Assembly (NCBI GenBank): GCA_963169355.1
Contig: CAUJCR010000030.1
Location: 1 to 35,137 of the forward strand
Source of the DNA: Bacteroidota bacterium
GTDB taxonomy: Bacteria; Bacteroidota; Bacteroidia; B-17B0; Aurantibacillaceae
Direction of reading: 5' to 3'
DNA: 35,137 nucleotides
Shown here: positions 5,846-15,417 of the stretch, one piece after another
How positions within the stretch are numbered: the stretch's first letter is position 1
Layout of the letters: each line of letters begins with the position of its first letter
Made by a program: the position numbers and the translations under genes
The notes under the pieces: model-generated
What the model was told of the DNA's origin: nothing
The model's database searches: none
The model's input: only the letters and a program-made list of their open reading frames with translations

Positions 5846-8307
5846 TACTCCTGAACATACACTCGTTTTACCCTGGTTGATATACTAGTCAGTACCTCAT
5901 ACGGTATGGTGCCCATGGCTTCTGCTAATTTAAAAATATGTTCTACCTGATTAAATATAATTACCTCATCGCCTTCTTGACATGATATAGAACTAACATC
6001 TATCATGCACATATCCATACAAATATTTCCGATGGTACTACATGCCTGTTCATTAATATAGACAACCGCGTTTCCGTTACCTAATTGGCGACTAAATCCA
6101 TCAGCATAGCCAATAGGAATAGTGGCTATCCTACTCTCTTTACTTAATTTCCCTTTTCGGCTATAGCCTACTGTTTCGTTTTTGTTTAAGAGTTTAATTT
6201 GCGAAATGCGCGTTTTTAGTGTACTAATATTTTGTAGTTGTAATTTATCGGTATCATTAAAACCAATGCCATACATCCCAATTCCTAATCGCACCATATT
6301 AAATTGCGCTTGAGAAAAGCGTGTAATAGCCGATGAATTACAAATATGCTTAATTATTGAATAATTTAAAGTTTGCTCTAGTTGTTGTGACATTACTTTA
6401 AAACTTTCAATTTGTTGATGAGTAAAATCGTCTAACGAACTATCATCGCTTGCTGCCAAGTGCGAGAAAACACTCTTAACATAAAAACCCGTTTGTGATT
6501 TTAAAAACTGACACAACTCAGCGAGTTGATGTTGTTCAAAACCTAAGCGATGCATCCCTGTATCTAACTTAATATGTATAGGATAGCTGTTGGTGATGGC
6601 TCTGTTTTGTAACGCTTGAATAAACTCTTGCGCTACCTTAAAAGAATATATTTCAGGTTCTAAATGATAAGCTATCATATCATCATAGGATGATTCTTCG
6701 GGACTCATCACCATAATAGGTAAATGTATGCCCGCTTTACGAAGCTCAACACCTTCATCAGTATAAGCAACAGCCAAGTAATCTACCCGGTGGTGCTGTA
6801 AGGTAAATGCAATTTCGGTACTACCACTGCCATATCCAGTTGCTTTTACCATACACATAAGCAGGGTATCTTTTGAAAGTTTAGAACGATAATAATTAAT
6901 ATTATGAACCAAATGATTCAAATTAATTTCTAAAACCGTATCGTGGCTTTTTTGTTGTAGTAACTTACTAATCAATTCAAATTCAAAACTTCTAGCACCC
7001 TTTAACAAGATAATTGCGTCTTTAAACTGTAAATCGGTAATAGATTGGTGTTTTGAAATAAACTGTTGTGTGGTATCAAAGAAAAAAGAAGTAAGTTTAA
7101 AACATTGTTTTTGAGAACTAATATCTTTTCCAATTCCTATTAAAACATCTACATTAAATTGTTGCAATAATTTAGCAACGTGTTGATATAATACCTCTCT
7201 CGATTTTCCACTTTGTTCTATATCCGAAAGTATTACCATTTTCTTTCCGCCCCGATGTTGTTGTTTTAAATGATGTAAAGCAATTTCTAAAGCATTCACA
7301 TCTGAGTTGTAAAAATCATTTATTAAAACACAATTATTTATGCCAAGTTTTAATTCTAATCGCATAGCCACTGGCGATAATTTTTGTAACCTTACATTTA
7401 TTTCAGGATTAGCAATATTTAAGTGCAACAACACCGCCCAACAGGTAATGATATTTTCAATACTTGCCGAATCTGTAAATGGCACTTCAATTTTCACCAC
7501 TTGATTTTGATAATTAGCCTGTATGCTAGTGGAATGAAGGGTTGAATGAATGTTGGTTATTTGTAGTGTAGCATCTTTCTCTCTCGAAATTACAAAAGCC
7601 GATGAGGGAAAATGGTGATATAACGTTTTATCTATCGATAAGGCATTTATAATAACGGCTTGGCATTGCTTAAACAATAAAAGTTTTTCGTTTAATTTTT
7701 TACTTAAATCATCAAAGCCTTCGTTGTGTGCCGAACCAAGAGATGTAAAAACACCAATGCTTGGTTGAATAATTTTTTCGAGGTTTTCCATTTCTCCAAT
7801 CTGTGAAATACCTGCCTCAAAAATTGCTAAGTTGTGTTGAGGATTTATTTGCCATACCGAAAGCGGCACCCCAATTTGTGAGTTATAACTCTTAGGACTT
7901 CTTATGATATGATAATCTGATTTCAACAACTGATATAACCATTCTTTCACAATGGTTTTTCCATTGCTACCAGTTATACCAATTACAGGAAACTGAAATT
8001 GTGCACGATGATAAGTTGCTAATGTTTGGAGTGCTTTTAACGTATCGGGAACTACCAAAAAACAAACATCTTGATTGTTTTTACATTCTTCGGGGATGGC
8101 ATTTACTACAAAAGCTTGAACACCACGTTGTATGAGTTGTGGAATGTATTGATGAGCATCATTTCTATTAGAAACCAACGCAATAAATAAAACCGAAGAA
8201 GGTTCAATTAATTGTCTGCTATCAATTAATACATGCTGAACACTTGCTTGACTGTTGCCAACAAGCTTAGCGGAAATTATTTGAGCTATTTGCTGAATGG
8301 AGTACAA
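5845..8307 (-). CDS. murF-alr: Bifunctional UDP-MurNAc-tripeptide:D-Ala-D-Ala ligase / alanine racemase
   Basis: An 820-residue fusion typical of Bacteroidota. Residues 1-450 are MurF, which adds D-Ala-D-Ala to the peptidoglycan precursor: ATP loop GITGSNGKT (110-118), EAGISQIGEM (164-173) and NDFYNSDVNALE (330-341). Residues about 457-820 are alanine racemase, which makes the D-Ala: PLP Lys488 in MVKATGYGSG, catalytic Tyr715 in VGYSRKG, HLAASDD, MVRLGIGMYG and GNICMDMCMID. Both enzymes of D-Ala supply and use are thus made as one polypeptide in the cytoplasm. No in-frame ATG exists upstream of the conserved N-terminus; the only usable start is TTG at 8307, right after the terminator of rprY. 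The downstream copper protein gene is coupled by a one-base overlap. Confidence 0.95.
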   Translation of the reverse strand: MYSIQQIAQIISAKLVGNSQASVQHVLIDSRQLIEPSSVLFIALVSNRNDAHQYIPQLIQRGVQAFVVNAIPEECKNNQDVCFLVVPDTLKALQTLATYHRAQFQFPVIGITGSNGKTIVKEWLYQLLKSDYHIIRSPKSYNSQIGVPLSVWQINPQHNLAIFEAGISQIGEMENLEKIIQPSIGVFTSLGSAHNEGFDDLSKKLNEKLLLFKQCQAVIINALSIDKTLYHHFPSSAFVISREKDATLQITNIHSTLHSTSIQANYQNQVVKIEVPFTDSASIENIITCWAVLLHLNIANPEINVRLQKLSPVAMRLELKLGINNCVLINDFYNSDVNALEIALHHLKQQHRGGKKMVILSDIEQSGKSREVLYQHVAKLLQQFNVDVLIGIGKDISSQKQCFKLTSFFFDTTQQFISKHQSITDLQFKDAIILLKGARSFEFELISKLLQQKSHDTVLEINLNHLVHNINYYRSKLSKDTLLMCMVKATGYGSGSTEIAFTLQHHRVDYLAVAYTDEGVELRKAGIHLPIMVMSPEESSYDDMIAYHLEPEIYSFKVAQEFIQALQNRAITNSYPIHIKLDTGMHRLGFEQHQLAELCQFLKSQTGFYVKSVFSHLAASDDSSLDDFTHQQIESFKVMSQQLEQTLNYSIIKHICNSSAITRFSQAQFNMVRLGIGMYGIGFNDTDKLQLQNISTLKTRISQIKLLNKNETVGYSRKGKLSKESRIATIPIGYADGFSRQLGNGNAVVYINEQACSTIGNICMDMCMIDVSSISCQEGDEVIIFNQVEHIFKLAEAMGTIPYEVLTSISTRVKRVYVQE

Positions 8308-8310
8308 TGA

Positions 8311-8350
8311 AAAACGGCTTATTTGTTACTACAAAATAAGCCGTTTTTTT
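8311..8350 (-). terminator. Intrinsic terminator after rprY
   Basis: A strong hairpin: AACGGCTTATTT and AAATAAGCCGTT arms with runs of A and T on both sides. It terminates the rprX-rprY transcript on the minus strand and could work in both directions. Its T tail ends about three bases before the TTG start of murF-alr. Confidence 0.85.
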
Positions 8351-8370
8351 TGATATTTTATTATTTTAGT

Positions 8371-9072
8371 TTAGGAATTCACTAAAAGTTTAAATCCTTT
8401 ACCATGTATATTCACAATCTCAACTTTAGAGTCATCTTTCAGGTATTTACGTAACTTAGCAATATACACATCCATACTTCTACCATTAAAGTAGTTATCA
8501 TCGTGCCAAATAGTTTTAAGGGCAAAGTTTCTATCTAAAACTTCGTTTTTATGCACACATAATAAACGCATTAGTTGGCTTTCTTTAGTGGTTAGTTTTT
8601 GCTCAGAACCATTAATAACCAATTGTTGAGTTTCAGAATTAAAAGAATATTTACCAATACTAAAAGAGGTTTCCTCAGTACTGTGTGAACGTTGCTTATT
8701 ACTACGACGTAGCACTGCATTAACACGCACCAAAAGTTCTTCCATACTAAATGGTTTAGTAATGTAATCATCTGCTCCTGCATTAAACCCTTCAATGGTG
8801 TCTTCTTTCATGCTTTTAGCAGTTAAGAAAATAATAGGAACGTTTTTATCCGTTACTCTAATTTCTTTTGCAAGTGTTAATCCGTCTTTTACGGGCATCA
8901 TCACATCTAACAATAATAAATCAAAATCTTGTTTACAGAATGCGTCAAAGCCTTTTTTACCATCTGTGGCAAGCTTTGTTTCAAATCCTTTAGCCTCTAA
9001 ATATTCTTGTAATAATGTCCCTAAATTAGGATCGTCTTCTACTAATAAAATTTGTGTCTTTACGTTTTCCAT
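8371..9072 (-). CDS. rprY: OmpR/PhoB-family response regulator, RprY-like
   Basis: A 233-residue two-domain regulator. The receiver domain (7-125) has acidic pocket EDD (12-14), phospho-acceptor Asp56 in LLLLDVMMP, Thr84 and Lys106 in ITKPFSMEELLVRV. The winged-helix DNA-binding domain (about 135-230) has LTTKESQLMRLL, GRSMDVYIAKLRKYLK and NIHGKGFKL. It lies 23 bases after the sensor kinase gene and is followed by a strong terminator, so the pair forms an operon. RprX/RprY is a conserved Bacteroidota pair linked to stress and nutrient responses; the target genes cannot be deduced here. Confidence 0.92.
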   Translation of the reverse strand: MENVKTQILLVEDDPNLGTLLQEYLEAKGFETKLATDGKKGFDAFCKQDFDLLLLDVMMPVKDGLTLAKEIRVTDKNVPIIFLTAKSMKEDTIEGFNAGADDYITKPFSMEELLVRVNAVLRRSNKQRSHSTEETSFSIGKYSFNSETQQLVINGSEQKLTTKESQLMRLLCVHKNEVLDRNFALKTIWHDDNYFNGRSMDVYIAKLRKYLKDDSKVEIVNIHGKGFKLLVNS

Positions 9073-9095
9073 AACTTATTTTATATACTTTTTTA

Positions 9096-10667
9096 TTATT
9101 TATTTGGTTTTAATGGTAATACAATTCTAAAGGTACTACCCTGTCCTAATTCACTATCTACATTAATTGTGCCAAAGTGTTTCTCTACTACTGCCTGAAC
9201 GTAACTAAGTCCTAATCCAAAGCCTTTTACATTATGCACATTGCCCGTTGGAACACGATAAAATTTTTCGAAAATTTTTCTCAAATTTTCCTTACTTATA
9301 CCTATTCCATTGTCTTTTACAGCTATCTCAATGCCGTCTTCTGTGTTTTTAGTGGAAACCACAATTTGGGCTGTGTCTTTTGAATATTTAATAGCGTTGT
9401 CTATTAAATTAAATATAATATTTGTTAAATGAACTTTATCGGCATTAATAACTGAATTTGTGGCATCTAAATTTTTAGTTATTGAACCTTTACTTTGGTC
9501 AATTAATAATTGTGTATTAGAGATGGCCTGATTAATAATTTCATGAACATCTATATCGCTTCGTTTTAATTTGAACTCTCCTTTATCTAGGATAGAAGTT
9601 TGTAAGATGCTTTCTACCAAAATACTTAATCGTTTATTTTCATCTCTAATCATCTTCACAAAGCGTTCTTGTTTCTCGGGAGTTTTAGTTATAGATGAAT
9701 CATTCAACATTTCAGCAGCTAAAGAAATGGTACTAATTGGCGTTTTAAACTCATGCGTCATGTTACTAATAAAATCGTTTTTAATAACCGATAATTTCTT
9801 TTGTTTAGAAATGGTAGAAATGGTATAATAAAATGCAACAATTAATATTAAAATAACAAGTGCTGAAACCCCCAGCATAGTCCACATAGTTTGTAATAAA
9901 TAAGTGTGTTGGTCTGGGAAACGAATACTAAGGTATTGTGGGGTTACAAACACATTATTAGGAGAAAGATTAATTTTCATCGAACAACCTAACGAGTCGC
10001 AATCACGTTGAGCATCGTTAAATGATTTGCCAGTTTTTGCAATGTTACTGCTTAGATTATAAGTGTATTCTGCTGTTATTCCTTCTGCCAAAAGTTCTTG
10101 ACGCAGTATCGAATCTAACAAAAGAGAATCAACTTTAGGTTTATAATCTTTATAAATATTAATACTAATTAACTCATCAAATAAATCGTTTACCATTTCT
10201 GTTTTAGTATGAAAGAGTTCGTTTCTTAATGACTGTATGTCTTTAAATGTAGAAGTGGATGTGTTTCTAAGTTCAAATGGTAAAAATTGATTGTATTTTA
10301 TAGACGAATCATTAATAAATTCTTTTTGAGAAAGTTTACTTGTTACAACACCTGAAGAATCGGTACTAAGTTCCTCAAATATTCTAACCTGCACATCCTT
10401 TCCTGATGGGTTCTCGGGCGATACAATGCCTTGTTTGGTGATTTTTACACCTTGTTTTCTTAGCTTTATTTTTTTAGCAATTTTATTGGCGGTTGTTATT
10501 TTTTCAAGTTTTTGAGAAGTAGATTTCAGAGCATCCTTTACTGAATGTTCAAATTCTTCTTGTTTTAATTTAACTGAACTTTTAATCCAGTATAACTGAA
10601 CAGCAATAAGTGCAATAAGTGCAACACCTACTAAGGCGGAAATAATACCAATATTATACCTATTCAT
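9096..10667 (-). CDS. rprX: Sensor histidine kinase, RprX-like
   Basis: A 523-residue membrane kinase. It has transmembrane segments at about 7-27 and 262-284 and a periplasmic sensor region of about 230 residues between them. The kinase core follows: H-box SNMTHEFKTPISTISLAAEM (phospho-His305), N-box NIIFNLIDNAIKYS, G1 VKDNGIGI, F-box FEKFYRVPTG and G2 GFGLGLSYV. It passes phosphate to the regulator encoded next. A TTG start at 10676 would lie inside a TATTTTTG box (10674-10681, minus strand) that resembles a -7 promoter element, so the ATG at 10667 is preferred. Confidence 0.92.
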   Translation of the reverse strand: MNRYNIGIISALVGVALIALIAVQLYWIKSSVKLKQEEFEHSVKDALKSTSQKLEKITTANKIAKKIKLRKQGVKITKQGIVSPENPSGKDVQVRIFEELSTDSSGVVTSKLSQKEFINDSSIKYNQFLPFELRNTSTSTFKDIQSLRNELFHTKTEMVNDLFDELISINIYKDYKPKVDSLLLDSILRQELLAEGITAEYTYNLSSNIAKTGKSFNDAQRDCDSLGCSMKINLSPNNVFVTPQYLSIRFPDQHTYLLQTMWTMLGVSALVILILIVAFYYTISTISKQKKLSVIKNDFISNMTHEFKTPISTISLAAEMLNDSSITKTPEKQERFVKMIRDENKRLSILVESILQTSILDKGEFKLKRSDIDVHEIINQAISNTQLLIDQSKGSITKNLDATNSVINADKVHLTNIIFNLIDNAIKYSKDTAQIVVSTKNTEDGIEIAVKDNGIGISKENLRKIFEKFYRVPTGNVHNVKGFGLGLSYVQAVVEKHFGTINVDSELGQGSTFRIVLPLKPNK

Positions 10668-10708
10668 TTCATTCAAAAATAGTAAGTAAATTGATGGGTA
10701 AAAAATGC

Positions 10709-12685
10709 TTAACCTTTTTTAACGGCAATCTTAATACCAGTTAATAATACATCATCAATTTGATCTAATTGACCTTTCCAGTCTATAAATTGTGTTTTAA
10801 GTTTTTCGGCTTGCAGGCTCATGCTTGTTCCATGTATGTCAACTAAAAGCTCTTTTAGTTGATTATACTTGAATTTTTTACCCTGATTTCCTCCAAATTG
10901 ATCTGCATATCCGTCAGAAAATTGATAAATAACGTCGTCAGTACATAGTTGAATAGTATGAAGAGAAAATGCAGTTTGATTTTTACTTATATAACCTATT
11001 GGTTGTTTATCGGGTTTTATTTCAATTAATGAAACGCTTCCATTAGTATCCTTTCTAACTATCCAAACAGGATTATTAGCACAGGCAATCTCAAGGGTGT
11101 TTGTTTCTGAATCAATACAAATTATAGAAATGTCCATTCCATCTTTATTTAATCGATCTTCGCCCTGTTTAAGTACCTTTATAATTTCCTTTCTAAGTTC
11201 ATCTAAAATTAGATTTGGCTTTATTATATGTCGTTCAATAACAATTTGATTTAATAAGGTATTCCCTATCATACTCATAAATGCTCCAGGAACTCCATGA
11301 CCTGTACAATCTGCTACAGCAAATAGTTTATAGTTTTTATACTGTGTACACCAATAAAAATCACCACTAACAACATCTTTTGGTAAAGACACGACAAAAC
11401 TTTCAGGAAAAATTTCTTGTATGTCAGTATCATCAGGTAAAATAGCATCTTGTATTTTCTTAGCGTAATTAATACTATCTGAAATATCCTTATTCTTCTC
11501 AGATATAATTTGATTTTGTTTCTCTAATAGTGCATTTGTTTTTGATTTTAAGCGGTAACGGTTCAGTAATAAAAAACCTAAAAATATTAAAAGAATAGTT
11601 CCAGCGGTGAGACTTATCTTAGTAATCCTATCTTTATTAGCATTTGCCTTTAACAATGCTATTTCTTGTTGTTTTTTATCAGTATCATATTTCGTTTTTA
11701 TTGCATTTAATTCATTAGCAATTTCCTTACTCGAAACGGTATCCTCCGTTGATTTATATTTCTTAAAATAATCAAAGGCTTCTTTGTAGTTTCCCATCGC
11801 GTAGTTAGCCTCAGCCATACAGTAATAATTCTCAGATAAAAATTCGATATCTTTGAATTTAACAGCTAATTCAACGCTTTTATGAAAAGCCTCCATCGCT
11901 TTCTCATGTAGCTCCATTAATTCATAAGTTCTCCCTAGATAATAATACAAATAAACTAAATCTGATTCATGATTGACTAGATTTGCTAAAACAATAGCTC
12001 TAGTAAGTTTATCTAATGATGCGTCAAATTTCTCATCATCACTTAATGCTAATGCCCAATTCCCCAAACATCTGATTTGTTGTCCAGTATCTTGTGCTAA
12101 AGTTGCCCAATTATACGCCTCAGTATATACAGAATCACATTTCCTGAAGTTTTTATTAAAACAAGCTATATTATATTCAATATTTGCTAAGTTCATTAAT
12201 ATAACTGATACCTTCCGAGTATCATTAATTTCCTGACTAATTTTAATAGCCTTGTTATAATATTCTTTAGCCTGATTGTACTGTTTCTGTATAGCAAATA
12301 AATTCCCAAAACCAGTATATACTTGTGTTAATAGCTTTTTGTTATTAAGTTTTTCAGCCAATATAATTGCCTCTCCAAAATATTCAGCTGATTTTTTATA
12401 TTCGGCCATGTTTTGAGCACTGATTGCTAATTCTACTGCTGTTAGCGTTTTAAGATAAAGACTATTCGATTTTTTAACTCTTTGATAAGCTATATCGACG
12501 TAATAGTTTGAAGAATCAATATTTGAGTATTTAAATTTGTAACTTTTGTTTATATATGAAAGCACAAAAAGCGAATCCTCCTTTGTAACAGATTGAGATA
12601 TAGCCGGACAAGAAAAAAACTGAATAACAACCAAAAAGTATATTATTCTCTTAAAGAAATTATTTTCCCCATTATTTATTATCAT
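10709..12685 (-). CDS. TPR-repeat membrane protein with SpoIIE-type PP2C phosphatase domain
   Basis: A 658-residue protein. An N-terminal signal/anchor (about 10-30) is followed by TPR-like helical repeats (about 80-320), for example QVYTGFGNLFAIQKQYNQAK and YYYLGRTYELMELHEKAMEA. A transmembrane helix (356-375) and a coiled coil (380-415, with the common SINYAKKIQDAILP linker) come next. The SpoIIE-type Ser/Thr phosphatase domain has metal ligands Asp442 (VSGDFYW), Asp459 (ADCTGHGVPGAFMSM), Asp518 (MDISII) and Asp591 (FSDGYADQFG). It probably senses something outside through the TPRs and dephosphorylates an anti-sigma antagonist or similar partner; none is visible nearby. The start overlaps the preceding holin-like gene by 14 bases. 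Confidence 0.9.
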   Translation of the reverse strand: MIINNGENNFFKRIIYFLVVIQFFSCPAISQSVTKEDSLFVLSYINKSYKFKYSNIDSSNYYVDIAYQRVKKSNSLYLKTLTAVELAISAQNMAEYKKSAEYFGEAIILAEKLNNKKLLTQVYTGFGNLFAIQKQYNQAKEYYNKAIKISQEINDTRKVSVILMNLANIEYNIACFNKNFRKCDSVYTEAYNWATLAQDTGQQIRCLGNWALALSDDEKFDASLDKLTRAIVLANLVNHESDLVYLYYYLGRTYELMELHEKAMEAFHKSVELAVKFKDIEFLSENYYCMAEANYAMGNYKEAFDYFKKYKSTEDTVSSKEIANELNAIKTKYDTDKKQQEIALLKANANKDRITKISLTAGTILLIFLGFLLLNRYRLKSKTNALLEKQNQIISEKNKDISDSINYAKKIQDAILPDDTDIQEIFPESFVVSLPKDVVSGDFYWCTQYKNYKLFAVADCTGHGVPGAFMSMIGNTLLNQIVIERHIIKPNLILDELRKEIIKVLKQGEDRLNKDGMDISIICIDSETNTLEIACANNPVWIVRKDTNGSVSLIEIKPDKQPIGYISKNQTAFSLHTIQLCTDDVIYQFSDGYADQFGGNQGKKFKYNQLKELLVDIHGTSMSLQAEKLKTQFIDWKGQLDQIDDVLLTGIKIAVKKG

Positions 12686-13070
12686 CCTTCTCTTTATCTT
12701 TTCCTAACCACTCTAAAATACTATTTACAATAGAAAGCAATACGCTAAACCAAAAGGCTGTCCAAAAACCATTTATTACAAAGCCTTCAACTAGTTTACT
12801 AGCCAATAAAACGATGGCAGTATTTATAACCAAAAGAAATAAACCAAAGGTTATAATTGTAATTGGAAATGATAGAATAGTGATAATTGGTTTTATAATG
12901 GTATTTAAAAATGCCAATACAATTGCTACTAAGAGTGCGGTAACAAACTTATTAAGCTCTATAGAATCACTCTGAAAAAATTGATTATTTCCCAATGTAA
13001 CACCACTTAAAAAATATGCGGTTATAATTACAGCTAATGTTGATATTAATATTTTATTTATAAAGTTCAT
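12672..13070 (-). CDS. Phage-holin-superfamily (PF04020-type) membrane protein
   Basis: A 132-residue protein with four hydrophobic segments (about 5-23, 42-60, 65-95 and 103-120) and a charged tail (GKDKEKDDNK). The pattern ALLVAIVLAFLNTIIKPIIT with FPITIITFGLFLLVIN is the hallmark of the chromosomal 'phage holin family' membrane proteins, which are widespread and usually not phage-borne. The function is unknown. The 3' end overlaps the TPR-SpoIIE gene by 14 bases, so both are probably expressed together. Confidence 0.85.
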   Translation of the reverse strand: MNFINKILISTLAVIITAYFLSGVTLGNNQFFQSDSIELNKFVTALLVAIVLAFLNTIIKPIITILSFPITIITFGLFLLVINTAIVLLASKLVEGFVINGFWTAFWFSVLLSIVNSILEWLGKDKEKDDNK

Positions 13071-13101
13071 TTAACTCAAATATACTATATTTTTTGAATC
13101 T

Positions 13102-13135
13102 AAAAAAAGAGGCTACCTTTTTATGGTAGCCTCTT
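13102..13135 (-). terminator. Intrinsic terminator of the S46 peptidase gene
   Basis: Arms AAGAGGCTACC and GGTAGCCTCTT around a seven-base loop. Read on the minus strand it is followed by a T run, 22 bases after the stop codon. Confidence 0.9.
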
Positions 13136-13156
13136 GTTGCTTGTATCTGCTATATA

Positions 13157-15325
13157 CTACATTTTTCGTATATCTAATTCGTTTATAATATTAGTTGCGC
13201 CTCCAATTTTATCAACTACCCAAAGCACATATCTAATATCCACATTTATGGTGCGATTTAAATCTTTATCAAACTTAATTTTATGGCTTAAGGCTTCATA
13301 GTTTCCATCAAAAGCTAATCCAATTAACTCGCCTTTTCCATTTAATACTGGAGATCCTGAGTTTCCACCTGTGATATCATTAGAACTAATAAACCCAACC
13401 ACAATATCTTTTGTAGCAGCATCTGCATATTGTCCAAAATCTTTATTCTTTGCTAATTCAATTAATTTAGCTGGTAAATCAAATTCATAATCACCTGGTT
13501 TATACTTATCAAGCACTCCACTCAAGGTTGTATAATAATTATAGTTTACGGCATCTTTTGGCGAATATGAATTTACCTTTCCATAACTTACACGCATAGT
13601 AAAATTAGCATCTGGATAAATAGCTTTCTTACCTTTATTCATTTCCAATACGCCTTTTAAGTAAGTTTTACCTAATACAAAATTCTGATTATTAAAGTCA
13701 TTATATAAAGCTGCGTATCTTGAATTAAAATTAGCACTAAACATACGAGCCATTGCAAAGGCAGGATCTTTGTGAAGTGTAGCTGTATCAGGATTAGAAA
13801 TAAAATTATTCCATTTTGTTTTATCAAGTAATATAGTATTAGATATTACATCTTTTGAAAATGATTCGTATGTAGATTTATTTTTCAAATCGCCATATTT
13901 TTTATTTATCATTTCATAAAACCCTGCTGGGTGTTGAGAAACATCAATATCATTATAATAAGCCTCTGTAACAAAAGCCAAGATGTTTTTGTCGGAAGCT
14001 ACGTTTTCTGAGTTAATAAATCTTTCATAAGCAGATTTAGCAGCTTCAATGGCTTTGGTTATACTTTCTTTAGTGGATTCTTTTTGAGACAAAGTATTAT
14101 CTAAGGCTGATAAAGTATTAGCAAATGCAATTAATGGAGAACCAAATATACCTTCTTTCATATACGAAAGTTGCTTTGCATAAGGTCTCCAATTGTTGTA
14201 AATTTTTTCATACTCTATAAATAAATTTTCATATTCTGGCTTACCTGTTGCCCAAGTTATAAAAGCTTTTTCATCAGCCTGTTTTTCTTCAAACACTTTA
14301 TACTTTAATAATTGCTTAGATTCTCCATCAAAAAATTTCCAATAATTAGCAACCTGCGCATAATAACTCGCTAATTGAATCTTTACTGCTGGATCTTTCT
14401 TCATTTCTTTTAGCATAAATTCAAGACGCTTTTCTCTTAAACTTACCAATGATGGATTTTCAACATCAGTCTTTAGTTTAACCCCATAAGAAGTTTCATA
14501 ACGATTGGTTCCACCAGGGTAGCCCCAAATCATGGTATAATCACCATCTTTAACTCCTTTAATTGAAACAGGGAGCGAATACTTGGGTTTGAGTGGCACA
14601 TTATCTGCAGAATATTCAGCGGGTTTACCATCTTTATTAGCATACACTCTAAAAATAGAGAAATCGCCCGTATGGCGTGGCCATTCCCAATTATCAGTAT
14701 CACCACCAAATTTTCCAATATTCTCAGGTGGAGTACCTACTAATCGAACATCTTTATAACGTTCGTACGTAAACAATAAATATTGATTACCTTTAAACAT
14801 TGGGACGATACGGGCTTCGTAGCCTGTTCCTTCTGTTTCTTTATTTGCCAATTCATTTAAAATGGCAGGTAATTTTTGGTTTAATTCTTTAGCAGGAATG
14901 TCTTTTATCTTTTCAGATACTTGATTACTCACATCTGCAATTTTTACTAAGAATTGAACAGTTAGGCCTGGTGAATATATTTCTTCGGCTTTTGATTTGG
15001 CCCAAAAACCATCTCTTAAATAGTTATGCTCAACCGAACTTGCCGAGGCAATAGCTCCATAACCACAATGGTGGTTAGTAAAAATTAAGCCTTCTTTACT
15101 TACTATTTCGCCAGTACAGCCACCTCCAAAAATAATAATGGCATCTTTTATACAAGCTTGGTTCATGCTGTAAAGTTGTTCTTTGGTAACTTTCAATCCT
15201 TTTTTTACCATATCGGCGTAAACTTGTTCGCCAAGTAACATTGGTAGCCACATTCCTTCATCTGCCCTAGCTATAGGCTTTAGCATAATAGTACAGGCTA
15301 CTAAAATGAACGTCAATTTTTTCAT
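13157..15325 (-). CDS. S46-family dipeptidyl-peptidase, DPP7-like
   Basis: A 722-residue exported serine peptidase; S46 enzymes release dipeptides from peptide N-termini in the periplasm. It has a signal peptide (MKKLTFILVACTIML, cleavage near ARADEG), then the conserved mature start DEGMWLP. The catalytic triad is visible: His86 in TNHHCGYGA, Asp221 in PRHTGDF and Ser656 in GGNSGSPV. The residue that sets specificity in this family is Gly674 (GLAFDGNYEA). DPP11 enzymes, which prefer Asp/Glu at P1, have Arg here, so this one is predicted to be DPP7-like with a hydrophobic or broad P1 preference. The enzyme suits an organism that lives on peptides. It has its own terminator and is probably monocistronic. 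Confidence 0.93.
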   Translation of the reverse strand: MKKLTFILVACTIMLKPIARADEGMWLPMLLGEQVYADMVKKGLKVTKEQLYSMNQACIKDAIIIFGGGCTGEIVSKEGLIFTNHHCGYGAIASASSVEHNYLRDGFWAKSKAEEIYSPGLTVQFLVKIADVSNQVSEKIKDIPAKELNQKLPAILNELANKETEGTGYEARIVPMFKGNQYLLFTYERYKDVRLVGTPPENIGKFGGDTDNWEWPRHTGDFSIFRVYANKDGKPAEYSADNVPLKPKYSLPVSIKGVKDGDYTMIWGYPGGTNRYETSYGVKLKTDVENPSLVSLREKRLEFMLKEMKKDPAVKIQLASYYAQVANYWKFFDGESKQLLKYKVFEEKQADEKAFITWATGKPEYENLFIEYEKIYNNWRPYAKQLSYMKEGIFGSPLIAFANTLSALDNTLSQKESTKESITKAIEAAKSAYERFINSENVASDKNILAFVTEAYYNDIDVSQHPAGFYEMINKKYGDLKNKSTYESFSKDVISNTILLDKTKWNNFISNPDTATLHKDPAFAMARMFSANFNSRYAALYNDFNNQNFVLGKTYLKGVLEMNKGKKAIYPDANFTMRVSYGKVNSYSPKDAVNYNYYTTLSGVLDKYKPGDYEFDLPAKLIELAKNKDFGQYADAATKDIVVGFISSNDITGGNSGSPVLNGKGELIGLAFDGNYEALSHKIKFDKDLNRTINVDIRYVLWVVDKIGGATNIINELDIRKM

Positions 15326-15417
15326 AGTACAGTGTAGTTTAGTTAGTTTTGAGGCGTAAATTTAACAGAAAAAAGAGAAAAAATCCCATTTTTAGACAAA
15401 ATGCGATATGAATCAGT

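Noticed and set aside
12672..13070. Prophage holin as a sign of a prophage
   Set aside because: The protein belongs to the widespread chromosomal membrane family of that name and no phage gene lies nearby.
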